Below, piece by piece: positions 49,658 through 59,000 of a stretch of DNA of 64,000 nt. The notes beneath the pieces are model-generated. The model did no database searches. It saw nothing but the letters and a program-made list of their open reading frames with translations, and was not told where the DNA came from. Source of the DNA: MVYY01 sp012517575 (lineage in GTDB: Bacteria > Bacteroidota > Bacteroidia > Bacteroidales > Paludibacteraceae); contig JAVLUG010000007.1 of the NCBI GenBank assembly GCA_031629035.1, positions 175,569 through 239,568 on the forward strand, in the 5' to 3' direction. Both the position numbers and the translations under genes were made by a program. Numbering within the stretch: the first letter of the stretch is position 1; the number at the start of each line of letters is the position of its first letter.

Positions 49658-51115
49658 TTCTTTAAAAGTTTATGGAGTGAATACTAAAAATAACTTGGAC
49701 TTGGTATGGAGGAGAACCCTTTTTGGCCTTGTCCAGAACAAATGTAATTGGAGTTAATCAGCGGATTATCAGATTAGAATGCTATGCGCTTCTTTGCTTT
49801 AGCCTGCCGTTTTCCTCGCGAAAAAACACGAAAAGGAAAGAGAAAATGTAAACCACCTCTTACTGCAAGAAAAAGCGAAGTGAAACGGAGCGTTGAGGCT
49901 GTCAAGGTTTTTTGTCAGAATACTACCCGACCAACGGGAGGTGTGGAGATTGTGACAAAAACACGAAGTGCATGACCTTTACTGACTCATTTTATTGCTG
50001 TTATCTTTGTGAACATTTTTTTTGTCGTACTATCGAAATCTGGTATTTTGTATTTGTATTTCAGAAAAACTTCAACTGCATTTTTCTTAGGGGTGGGTGG
50101 TCGGGGGCTGGCGTGGGAGAAGCAGGTTTAAACCGAAAAAGGAAAAACAGCCTTGAGCCAGCGTGGATAGCAAGGCTGAAATGCGAGTGGAGAGCAACGG
50201 AGCGAAGTATTCAGCCTGTGCGTTGTGTGCGAGCCGCTGCGAGTGGAGCGAGTGCCCCGGACACAGGAAGCGCGGAGCGCGGTGGACGGGTGCTGCCGGC
50301 AGCTGGTTTGGCGCATTTTTTTTGCCCGAACGGTGCGTTGGAAAAGGCAAGGGCTGGAAGTAATGAACGAATGGAGTGTATTGAAGCGAATGAACGATAA
50401 GGGTGTATGTGTGCGGTGGTGAAGCGGTGTGGAGTGAAACGGAACACGGCTGCAACCACAAGGATTTGTGGGCGGGAAAATACATATACCCTGAAAGTGA
50501 AATGAGTGGAATGAAACGAAATGAGCGAATGAATGCCAGCTCTTGCGTGCGGTTGGCAATAGCGGTGTGAAGCATGAAATGGAACTTGTGGAATGAAAGC
50601 AAACACGGCTATGCCAACATGGGAAAGTGAGCTGCAAAAAATGTGACAAACCATAACAGCACGAGCGACCGCAGGCGAGCAAAACTCTAAATGGTGGCTG
50701 ACCCCTACTAAAAATACATGAGCGTAGCGAATACCTTAATGGGGTTTAGGGGGCAGGTGCAACCATGACTGAGGAATGACAGAACGTGGTGAACAAAACA
50801 AGCTAACACGCCATGACGAGCACCTACCGGAGCGCAGGAATGAGTGTGGAAGCGGTAGCCACAAGGGCAGCCGAAAAAATACAAGCTGAAGTGTAGCGAA
50901 GTCTGGAGATTTTTTTTCAGGCTGCTTGTTTTACCCTTGGGGCTATGTTTTTGTGAACAAAGTGGCGGAATGACGAAGACCGCTTTACCTATTCGGTTTA
51001 AACCTGCGTGGGCAGGATTATTAACGTCTTTTTCCGCTTAAATTGAAAAGAGGATATTGGGGAAATGGAGGAAATGGATTATTTCCTCCATTGGGATTTA
51101 GAAATTTAAAGCAAC
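49658..51115. other. 1.46 kb gene-free region, unusually GC-rich and purine-rich
   Basis: No credible gene: frames such as 50128-50682 on the minus strand encode Ser/His/Phe/Cys-biased nonsense. The section 50090-50340 is much richer in G+C than the rest of the window, and 50360-50560 is full of GAATGA, GAACGAATG and GAGTGGAATG words on the plus strand. Blocks such as GGGGTTTAGGGGGCAGG and CGGCAGCTGGTTTGGCGC look like the non-coding stretches of Bacteroidetes conjugative transposons, but this is from memory, not a search. A structured RNA or a transfer-related site is possible. Confidence 0.4.
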
Positions 51116-51502
51116 CTATAAATCAACAATTACCTTTTTTAGCTTATCTGTGACTTGCTGCGCTACCTCTCCTAATGCTGGATTTACAATGGCCTGCATT
51201 GAGGCTATGGGATTGACGGCAGCGACTTCGATTTCGTTTTCGGCTTGTTCAATAACCAGTACATTGCATGGTAACATAGTTCCGATTTTATCTTCAGCTT
51301 GCAATGCTTTGTATGCAAACGGTGGATTACATGCACCAAGTATGGTGTATTTTTTAAAATCAATATCCAACTTTTCTTTCAGTTTTTCGTGCATACGAAT
51401 TTCTGAAATGACTCCAAAGCCTTCTGACTTGAGGGCTTCGGTAGTTATCTTAATGGCTTCATCAAATGAAACATTAAGCGTTTTGCTAAAGTAGTATTCC
51501 AT
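51116..51502 (-). CDS. DUF302 domain protein
   Basis: A 128-residue cytoplasmic protein of DUF302. The pattern FSKTLNVSFDEAIKITTEALKSEGFGVISEI, then ILGACNPPFAYKALQAEDKIGTMLPCNVLVIEQ is characteristic, with the Cys and Pro-Cys positions conserved. The family is often encoded with heavy-metal or redox genes and forms a TATA-box-binding-like fold. Here it is the last gene of the metal-resistance region, 19 bp after the exported protein gene. The exact role is unknown. Confidence 0.85.
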   Translation of the reverse strand: MEYYFSKTLNVSFDEAIKITTEALKSEGFGVISEIRMHEKLKEKLDIDFKKYTILGACNPPFAYKALQAEDKIGTMLPCNVLVIEQAENEIEVAAVNPIASMQAIVNPALGEVAQQVTDKLKKVIVDL

Positions 51503-51521
51503 AATGATTGTAGTTAAATGG

Positions 51522-52148
51522 TTATTTTTTGAGTTTTGAAAGTATTGTCTCGTTTAATTCAAAGCGGCCAGTATTCTCATTGACTTTCTGTAGCATTTCA
51601 TCGGTTGTAAATTTGTTACAAACTGCCATGTGAATAGCTGAGTCGGTAAGTACATATTTACGAAGGTTTGCCAACGTGAGCGAATAAATGGTTTTATGAT
51701 TCCCAAAGCTGAAATAGTAGTAGGTCACAGGTACAGCAATGAACGTGCTACGTGGGCCAACTTGTTTGCTTGTAGCTTTAACTGTTTTGCGTGTGTATAT
51801 GTACAAACTTGAGGTATCGGCAATGAGGTATGGATCCCGATTTATAAAGCGATAATTTTCACCATTGGTAAGTTGGATTGCAAAAATACTGTCTTTGTAA
51901 AATACAGTTTTTTTACCCTGTTCAATAGTAATGATTTCAGGCGAAATAAAGAATTGTTTTAGTTTTATTTTATCACCTGCATGTTGTTTATCAGTTGGAC
52001 GTGTAAGCTCTCCACTTTTGAAATTATCTGCATTAAGATATATACCTTGTACCTCACTGTTTTGAATTTCTTTTTCACGTTGTGCGAAAAGTTGACTTGT
52101 TGCAAGTAGAAATATTGCAATAAGAGTTGTTTTTATTGTTGTTTTCAT
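51522..52148 (-). CDS. Exported protein of unknown function in the metal-resistance region
   Basis: A 208-residue protein with a clear signal peptide (TTLIAIFLLATSQLFAQ). The mature part is beta-rich with many Lys/Thr residues (IKLKQFFISPEIITIEQGKKTVFYKDSIFAIQL). No family is recognised and there is no Cys/His cluster that would bind metal. It lies 86 bp after the P-type ATPase and 19 bp before the DUF302 gene, so it may be part of the same transcript. Confidence 0.65.
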   Translation of the reverse strand: MKTTIKTTLIAIFLLATSQLFAQREKEIQNSEVQGIYLNADNFKSGELTRPTDKQHAGDKIKLKQFFISPEIITIEQGKKTVFYKDSIFAIQLTNGENYRFINRDPYLIADTSSLYIYTRKTVKATSKQVGPRSTFIAVPVTYYYFSFGNHKTIYSLTLANLRKYVLTDSAIHMAVCNKFTTDEMLQKVNENTGRFELNETILSKLKK

Positions 52149-52234
52149 TGTTGTACTTTTAAATTGTTAGTAAAATAAGCTGTTGTTTTTAGGCAGCATT
52201 ACTATATATTTTGTCTCATTTATCATGCGTAATA

Positions 52235-54322
52235 TCATTTTCTCAATATTCTGATAGCATTAAAAACAGCAATTAAAGCAACTCCCATGTCGCCAAAAAC
52301 TGCCTCCCACATAGTTGCAACCCCGAATACTCCAAGTAGTATGAAAATGAGTTTAACGCCCATGGCAAAATAGATATTCTGCCAAACAATAGTGCGTGTT
52401 GTTTTTGCAACATCTATAGCAGCGGCCACCTTAGAGGGTGAGTCGGTCATTAGCACCACATCGGCTGTTTCGATAGCTGCATCAGAGCCAAGAGCACCCA
52501 TAGCTATCCCAATATCGGCACGGGCAATTACCGGGGCATCATTTATGCCATCTCCCACAAAAGCAACTTTACCTCCTTTACTTTCCAGCATCAGGTTTTC
52601 AATGTGTTTTACTTTATCCTGGGGTAATAGTTCGAAGAAGTATTTGTCTATGTTTAATTTTTTTGCGAATGCAGCTGCTGCAAATTGGTTATCGCCGGTA
52701 AGCATTACCGTTTGAATATTCTTTGCTCTCAGTGCCTCTATTGCTTCAATGGCATCAGCTTTCAAAGTATCAGAAATGATTAGATACCCTGCATAAACCG
52801 TATCAATGGCTATATGTACAACCGTTCCATCTACATTACAAACAGGGTGATCGATATTCTCTTTATGAAGTAATTTGTCATTACCGGCAAGCACCGTTTT
52901 ATTGTCAACTACTGCTTTGATCCCATGGCCGGATATCTCTTCAACTTGTTTTATTCTCTGTTTTTCGATATCCTTAGCAAAAGCTTCGGAAATAGATTTA
53001 GCAACCGGGTGGTTTGAATTGGTTTCGGCGTAAGCTGCGTATTCCAATATTTCTTCTTTCGAAAAACCGTTGGACGTAACCACCTCTGAAACTTTGAATT
53101 CCCCTTTTGTGAGTGTTCCGGTTTTATCAAATACTACGGTAGTTACCTGTGTCAATGCATCCAAAAAGTTGGACCCTTTTACAAGAATTCCTTTACGTGA
53201 AGCACTACCTATACCGCCGAAATAGCCTAAGGGAATACTAATGACCAATGCGCAAGGGCAAGAAATAACCAACACAACCAATGCGCGGTAAATCCATTCG
53301 CTGAATGTTTGCCCACTCAACAACAAAGGTGGCAAAATGGCTAATAAAAGAGCAGAGATAACCACTACAGGCGTATAGTATTTGGCAAAAGTGGTAATGA
53401 ATTTCTCGGTTTCCGCTTTTTTGGAAGAGGCATTTTCGACCAGTTCCAGAATTTTAGAAACAGACGACTCGCTGAATAATTTCGTCACTTTAATTGTAAG
53501 TACACCTGTTTGGTTGATTGTTCCGGATAGAACCAAATCATTTTTCTTCATCTTTCGTGGCACACTTTCGCCTGTTAGAGTTGAAGTATCCACAAATGAA
53601 TCTCCATCGATCACTTCTCCATCAAGGGGAATTTTCTCTCCCGGCTTCACTATAATTGTGTCGCCAACCCGAATGCTTTCGGGTGAGACTTTTGTTGACT
53701 CTCCATCTATTAGTAAATTTGCGAATTCCGGTTTTATTTCGAGCAGTGCTTTGATTGACTTCCGGGAACGATTTACGGCAATGTCCTGGAACAATTCACC
53801 CACAACATAAAATAACATTACGGCTACTGCTTCGGGCATTTCATCTATGGCGAAAGCACCAAGCGTGGCAATAGTCATTAAGAACTTTTCGTCAAAAAAC
53901 TGACCTCTGATAATATTTTTAAAAGCCGACGAAATTACCGCCCAACCAACGATTAAATAACCAATTCCGAATACAAGGTATTCACCAATATGAAAAGGAG
54001 TGTTGTGTATTTGATTTTCAAATACCATTCCTATAATTAAGAAACAAATACCCAAAACGGTTTTGATAATTGTTTCTTTGTTTTCGACAAGTTCGCTTTT
54101 GGAAATCGTTGCTTTCTCAGCATTCAAATCTTCTACAACTACTTCCGGTTCAAGTTTTTTAATGTGGTTTTTGACCTTATCAAGATTATCGGTATCGATA
54201 GTCATAGTGGAGTTCGCAAAATTTACAGCTACAAATTTTACTTCTTCCAGTTTTGACAGGCTATTTTCAATCTTAGAAGCGCAGGAAGCGCAATCTAAGT
54301 TATTCAATTTGTATTTTTTCAT
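52235..54322 (-). CDS. Heavy-metal P1B-type ATPase (Zn/Cd/Pb exporter class)
   Basis: A 695-residue metal-exporting ATPase. The N-terminal heavy-metal domain has the CASC motif (Cys11, Cys14). The membrane metal site is SCPCALV; the phosphorylation loop is DKTGTLTKG, the HP motif is NSNHPVAKS and the hinge is GDGINDAP. The last two membrane segments contain a Lys (MGVKLIFILLG) and an Asp (FGDMGVALIAVFNA), which marks the P1B-2 (ZntA/CadA) group, not copper pumps. Its promoter region carries the palindrome TGCAAC-N3-GTTGCA shared with the efflux operon, so both are probably controlled together. Confidence 0.93.
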   Translation of the reverse strand: MKKYKLNNLDCASCASKIENSLSKLEEVKFVAVNFANSTMTIDTDNLDKVKNHIKKLEPEVVVEDLNAEKATISKSELVENKETIIKTVLGICFLIIGMVFENQIHNTPFHIGEYLVFGIGYLIVGWAVISSAFKNIIRGQFFDEKFLMTIATLGAFAIDEMPEAVAVMLFYVVGELFQDIAVNRSRKSIKALLEIKPEFANLLIDGESTKVSPESIRVGDTIIVKPGEKIPLDGEVIDGDSFVDTSTLTGESVPRKMKKNDLVLSGTINQTGVLTIKVTKLFSESSVSKILELVENASSKKAETEKFITTFAKYYTPVVVISALLLAILPPLLLSGQTFSEWIYRALVVLVISCPCALVISIPLGYFGGIGSASRKGILVKGSNFLDALTQVTTVVFDKTGTLTKGEFKVSEVVTSNGFSKEEILEYAAYAETNSNHPVAKSISEAFAKDIEKQRIKQVEEISGHGIKAVVDNKTVLAGNDKLLHKENIDHPVCNVDGTVVHIAIDTVYAGYLIISDTLKADAIEAIEALRAKNIQTVMLTGDNQFAAAAFAKKLNIDKYFFELLPQDKVKHIENLMLESKGGKVAFVGDGINDAPVIARADIGIAMGALGSDAAIETADVVLMTDSPSKVAAAIDVAKTTRTIVWQNIYFAMGVKLIFILLGVFGVATMWEAVFGDMGVALIAVFNAIRILRK

Positions 54323-54424
54323 ATCTACTTTATATTTAGTTTTAAAATCAGAATACCTTTATGTGGATAAACTCCCACGATTTTATTCATTCTTTATCCA
54401 CCACAAAAATAATGAAAAACACAG

Positions 54425-54445
54425 TGCAACTAAGTTGCAAAGTTT
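54425..54445 (-). promoter_or_regulatory. Operator TGCAAC-N3-GTTGCA, ATPase copy
   Basis: TGCAAC-TAA-GTTGCA at 54425-54439, a perfect 6 bp inverted repeat, overlapping a near -7 box on the minus strand (AAACTTTG, 54445-54438). It lies about 105 bp upstream of the ATPase start. The same 19 bp context (GCAACyAAGTTGCAAAGTT) recurs at 61033-61053. Confidence 0.7.
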
Positions 54446-54474
54446 TACTTTTCAGACACTTATAACTAATTAAA

Positions 54475-54504
54475 AAAGACAGCCCATTTCATTGAGCTGT
54501 CTTT
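54475..54504 (-). terminator. Terminator of the efflux operon
   Basis: A 9 bp stem AAAGACAGC / GCTGTCTTT with a 12 nt loop, followed on the minus strand by more T. It lies 9 bp past the PII-like gene and separates the efflux operon from the ATPase. Confidence 0.75.
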
Positions 54505-54513
54505 AGATTTAAA

Positions 54514-54846
54514 CTAATCTTCCTTGCTTTCCAATCCTGTCCTTACTTTATAGACATTCTGTATTTCGGAAACGTAGATAATGCCGTCACCCGGATTACC
54601 AGTTCGTGCCTTATCGGAAATTATACTTACAATTTTATCAACCTCACTATCATTACACACAATTTCAATCTTAGCCACTTTACTATTTGTGATAGAAAAA
54701 TGGGTTGAAAGTGTTGTTTCTTCACTCTTGAAACTACCAGTCCCTTCAGCCAATGAAACGGTTGTATTGGGATAACCAGCCTGTAGTAATTGATTCAAAA
54801 TATCATTTACTTTAAATGGCTTTACAAATGCTTTTATTTCTTTCAT
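54514..54846 (-). CDS. PII-like signalling protein of the metal-efflux type
   Basis: A 110-residue PII-superfamily protein. The B-loop ARTGNPGDGIIYV matches the nucleotide-binding TG-x-x-GDG-x-I motif of GlnB/GlnK. The T-loop differs: the Tyr51 uridylylation site and its RGxE context are missing, replaced by TGSFKSEETTLST. Divergent PII proteins encoded with CusABC/CzcABC pumps are known as a separate group. It is the last gene of the efflux operon, 25 bp after the adaptor gene, so it more likely senses a ligand linked to metal efflux than nitrogen status. Confidence 0.85.
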   Translation of the reverse strand: MKEIKAFVKPFKVNDILNQLLQAGYPNTTVSLAEGTGSFKSEETTLSTHFSITNSKVAKIEIVCNDSEVDKIVSIISDKARTGNPGDGIIYVSEIQNVYKVRTGLESKED

Positions 54847-54871
54847 AATATGTTTTTATAAATGATTTCTA

Positions 54872-56056
54872 CTAACAACTCATTTCGCCTGCATTTTTCT
54901 TTGCTGAAAGTAAATTATATGCCCCCTTAACAACAACCTTAGCTTCTTTAAAGTTGAAGCCTTCAGGCAAAACGATTTCTGTAAATCCGTCGTCGGAAAC
55001 GCCTTTCTGTACTTGTATCATACGATATTCAGTGAAAGGTTTGCCGCTTTCTTCTTTGTTTTTCTCGAATACGAAAATATAATCTTTGTCATCGAAGCTA
55101 ACAATTGAAGCAGAAGGTACTGAGGTAACCTGATTGCTTTTAGCTTGAATCTTGGCATTCACATACATGCCCGGTAACATGTTTTTACAATGCCCCACCA
55201 CATTTGCATACACCTTGTAAGTTTTATCATTGTTGATAGACTTTCCGGTTTGATAGATTAAAGCTTCGTGCTGTTCGGTTTCATTATTAATAAAGAATCT
55301 GATTTTATCCCCGTTCGATACTTTATCAATATCTTTTTCGAATAATGTAAGTTCAAGAAATAGTTTGTCGATGTTTACAATTTCGAACAATATATCGGAA
55401 GCCGAAACCGATTTGCCAATACTTACATTTACGGCCTTGACATATCCCGTAATAGGAGAAACCAATGCCACTGACCTACTCATATTATCTTCGTTCAGTT
55501 TGGAAGGATTAATTCCAACAAGCGATAGCTTTTGTTCCAAGGCTTTTACCTGTACTTTAAGACTGTTGTAATTGGAAGTAACTTGTTGCATGTTTTTCTG
55601 AGAAGAGATGTCGCTTTTGTACAATTCGCTTTGGCGATTATATTCCTCTTTTGCAAGTTCAAATTTGTTTATTGCTTCCAGATAATTTTGCTGAAGGTCA
55701 ATAAACTCCTGATTTTCGATAATGGCTAGTGTTTGTCCTTTCCGAACAGCATTGCCAGGCATTAGATTTGTGTTTTTTACAAACCCACCCATTGGCATAC
55801 TAACGGTCGCAAGATTTTGTGGTGCAACTGAGACTATACCGTTTACTTTTAGTGTTTCACTCATTGAGCGCAATTCAATTGCGCCTATTTCTATATTGGC
55901 AAGTTTTACCTGATCTTCTCGTAATTCTACAATGTTTTCGGGAATAACTTCCTCTTCCTTGGTTTCAACTATCTGTTTTTTTTCTCCGTTGCATGAAGTC
56001 AACGCAACAAGAAAAGCTAAAATAATGATTGGTGATTTGAATTTATATTTTGTCAT
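54872..56056 (-). CDS. RND efflux periplasmic adaptor (CzcB/CusB type)
   Basis: A 394-residue membrane-fusion protein linking the inner-membrane pump with the outer-membrane channel. The signal peptide ends in the lipobox ALTSC, so it is lipid-anchored. MPMGGFVKNTNLMPGNAVRKGQTLAIIENQEFI is the lipoyl-like half-motif, a coiled-coil hairpin follows (NYLEAINKFELAKEEYNRQSELY), and SPITGYVKAVNVSIGKSVS is the second half-motif. It starts 12 bp after the pump gene. The metal-binding His/Met motifs of CusB are not evident, which agrees with a divalent-cation pump. Confidence 0.92.
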   Translation of the reverse strand: MTKYKFKSPIIILAFLVALTSCNGEKKQIVETKEEEVIPENIVELREDQVKLANIEIGAIELRSMSETLKVNGIVSVAPQNLATVSMPMGGFVKNTNLMPGNAVRKGQTLAIIENQEFIDLQQNYLEAINKFELAKEEYNRQSELYKSDISSQKNMQQVTSNYNSLKVQVKALEQKLSLVGINPSKLNEDNMSRSVALVSPITGYVKAVNVSIGKSVSASDILFEIVNIDKLFLELTLFEKDIDKVSNGDKIRFFINNETEQHEALIYQTGKSINNDKTYKVYANVVGHCKNMLPGMYVNAKIQAKSNQVTSVPSASIVSFDDKDYIFVFEKNKEESGKPFTEYRMIQVQKGVSDDGFTEIVLPEGFNFKEAKVVVKGAYNLLSAKKNAGEMSC

Positions 56057-56068
56057 AAAACTGTTATT

Positions 56069-59000
56069 TTAAAATATTTTACCTGTTATAAAGTCTATTG
56101 AAATAATGGTTTGGTTATAGTCATTCAGCGCATCGAGGTAATTTTGCTTGATATTCAATGCCCGGTTCAGACTCAGAATATAGTCAAGATAATCCATTGC
56201 CCCACCTTTGTAGCTGCGTGTAGCCTGTTCAATAATTAAATCAGCTTCAGGAATAGCTTGTTTTTCGTAATAGTCCACACTGTTGCTGTTTTTGCTGAAT
56301 TCCAGCATTAATGAGCGATAGCCACCAGAAAGCGATTTAGAATAATTTTCGGCATCTGTTTGAGCTATTTTCTCTTTCAACTTAGCTGCTTTTGTTTTAG
56401 CTGAATAGGGTGCAAACCAGATTGGAACTGCAATGCCTACTTGTATACCTATAAAGCGATTACCCTTACCAAATACCCGTGGCACTCCGTTTATTTCCTG
56501 AGTTCCCTGCATGGTTTGACTAAAATATCCGATACTCAAATCGGGTAATATGCGACTGCTTTCTACTTTTTTCTCCAACCGAGATACTTCAATCTGTTGA
56601 TTGATATAACCAACAGAAGGGTTGTCTGCTAAAACGGATTTGTCGTCAGCAGGCAAATAGTCTATGCGGTGTAACACTGAGTCGGCAGGGTATAGGGTTG
56701 TTTCAACATTTAAAATCGTTTGCAGTTTCTGATTATATATCACCAAATCGGCATTAATCTGTTGCAACTGATTTTTAATTTCGAGACTTTGCGAACGGGC
56801 TGAAATCATTTCAAGCCGATTTGTTTCGCCTGTTTTTGCCCTGAGTTCAGCCGCTTTTTGGAAACCAGTATATAAACTATCCTGATATGCGAATAATTTT
56901 TGCTTCGAATACAGGTAAGCTAATTGCCAGTAAATTTGTTTCACTTGCGTGGCAATTTCAAGTTGTGAAGTTTTTAGCTGCCATTCACTGCTTTTGATAT
57001 TAGCTTTAGCCAGTTTGTTTTGGTTTATATAGACTGTAGGAAAAGCAAAGGATTGTGATACGGTAAAACTATTGTCTTTGCTGTAGGAGTTAAATTGTCC
57101 GTATTGCCCATCAATGCTAGTTTTTGGAATGTCCCACGAAGCACCCTTTAAGGCTTTTTGAACATCAACAGCATATTTTGACGAACGCACCGATAAATTA
57201 CTATCCAATGCCATTTGTATTGCTTGCTTCAGATTAATACTTCTGTATTGCTGCGCATTTATTGAATTAAAACCCGCAGAACAAACCACAAGCATCAACA
57301 AAATTGACAAGGTTTTCACTGATTTTCTTTTAAAAATGGATCTGAATGAAAAAGTTGAAAAGAATATGTAGAAGATAGGCAAAACAATTAACGTCAGCAA
57401 AGTAGCTGTTATTAATCCACCAATAACTACTGTTGCAAGCGGTTTTTGAACTTCAGCTCCTGCCGAAGTGGACAAAGCCATAGGTAGGAAGCCCAGCGAA
57501 GCCACGGCAGCTGTCATGATTACAGGTCGTAAACGCGTGTGTAATCCTTTCAATACCCTTTCGGTAATATCTATAATTCCTTCTTCCTTTTCCAGTCGGT
57601 TAAACTCGGCAATAAGCACAATGCCATTGAGCACTGCAATACCAAACAGAGCAATAAAACCAACTCCAGCAGAAATAGAGAAATTCATACCGCGCAACCA
57701 AAGTGCAATGATGCCACCAATGAGCGACATCGGCACCGCTGTATAGATTAATAAGGTTTGCTTTACGGAATGAAATGTGAAGAATAACAGTACAAATATA
57801 AGTAACAACGCTACCGGAACGGCAATAGCGAGACGAGCCTTGGCAGCTTGAAGATTTTCAAATTGACCACCATACTTTACATAATAACCTGTTGGTAGTT
57901 GCACTTTTGCATCAATCTGTTTTGTCACATCAGCTATGACACTCTGTACATCTCTGTTACGGACATTGAAACCAATGGTTATACGACGTTTCGTATTTTC
58001 ACGTGACACCTGTGCAGGACCTGATTTTATTTCAACATTGGCAATTTGTTCAAAAGGAATCTGTCCGCCGTTGGGCAAAGCAACTGAAAGGTTTTTTACA
58101 TCGTCAATGCTTTGGCGGTAATCCTTATCCATTCGTACCACTAGTCCAAACCGTTTTTCTTCATCGAATACTACTCCCGCCTGACTTCCTGCAAATGCAG
58201 TACGCAAGACACGGTTTACTTCTTCTATAGAAAGTCCGTATTGCGCCAATCGATCACGATTATATTCAACCTGAATCTGAGCCAGTCCGGTGACTTTCTC
58301 CACATTAATGTCTTCAACGCCTTGCACCTTTTGAATGATTTTTTCCACTTGCGAAGCTTTATCAGCTAGTGTATTCAGGTCATCACCAAATATCTTTATA
58401 GCAATGTCCTGTTTTGATCCAGAAAGTAATTCGTTGGTACGCATTTGAATAGGCTGTTGAAACTCAAATTTCACCCCTGCCAACGGAATCAATGCTTCTT
58501 CCATCTTTTTCACCAGTTCCTCACGGGTTTTTGCCGAAGTCCATTCGCTTTTATCTTTGAGTGTGATAATATAATCGCCGGTTTCCATTGGTGTTGGATC
58601 GGTTGGTATTTCACCGGCACCAATTTTACAAACAACATGTTTTATTTCAGGGAAGTTAGCAAGAAGTATTTTATTGGCTTTTTGAACCTGCTCAACTGTA
58701 TTGGTAAGAGAACCACCCTGTAAAGTAATTACACCTGCTGCAAGGTCTCCTTCTTCGAGCTGGGGAATGAACTCACCACCCAGACTATTAAAAACAAATA
58801 GGCTTGCAATGAATATTGAAATGACCGATGCTGACACAAGTAATTTCCGTTTTAATGCAAATTGAATAGCAGGATTAAATATTTTGTGAAACCAATCCAT
58901 CATTTTGTCTGAAAAATTGGGCTTGTGTTCGGTACTTTTACTCAAGAATAAGGTAGACACCATTGGCACATACGTCAATGATAGAATTGTAGCGCCAATC

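Noticed and set aside
50087..50682. Long overlapping frames on both strands of the GC-rich block
   Set aside because: The translations are dominated by Ser, His, Phe, Cys and Arg with no domain pattern, and several frames overlap on both strands. This is what GC-rich, stop-poor DNA gives by chance.
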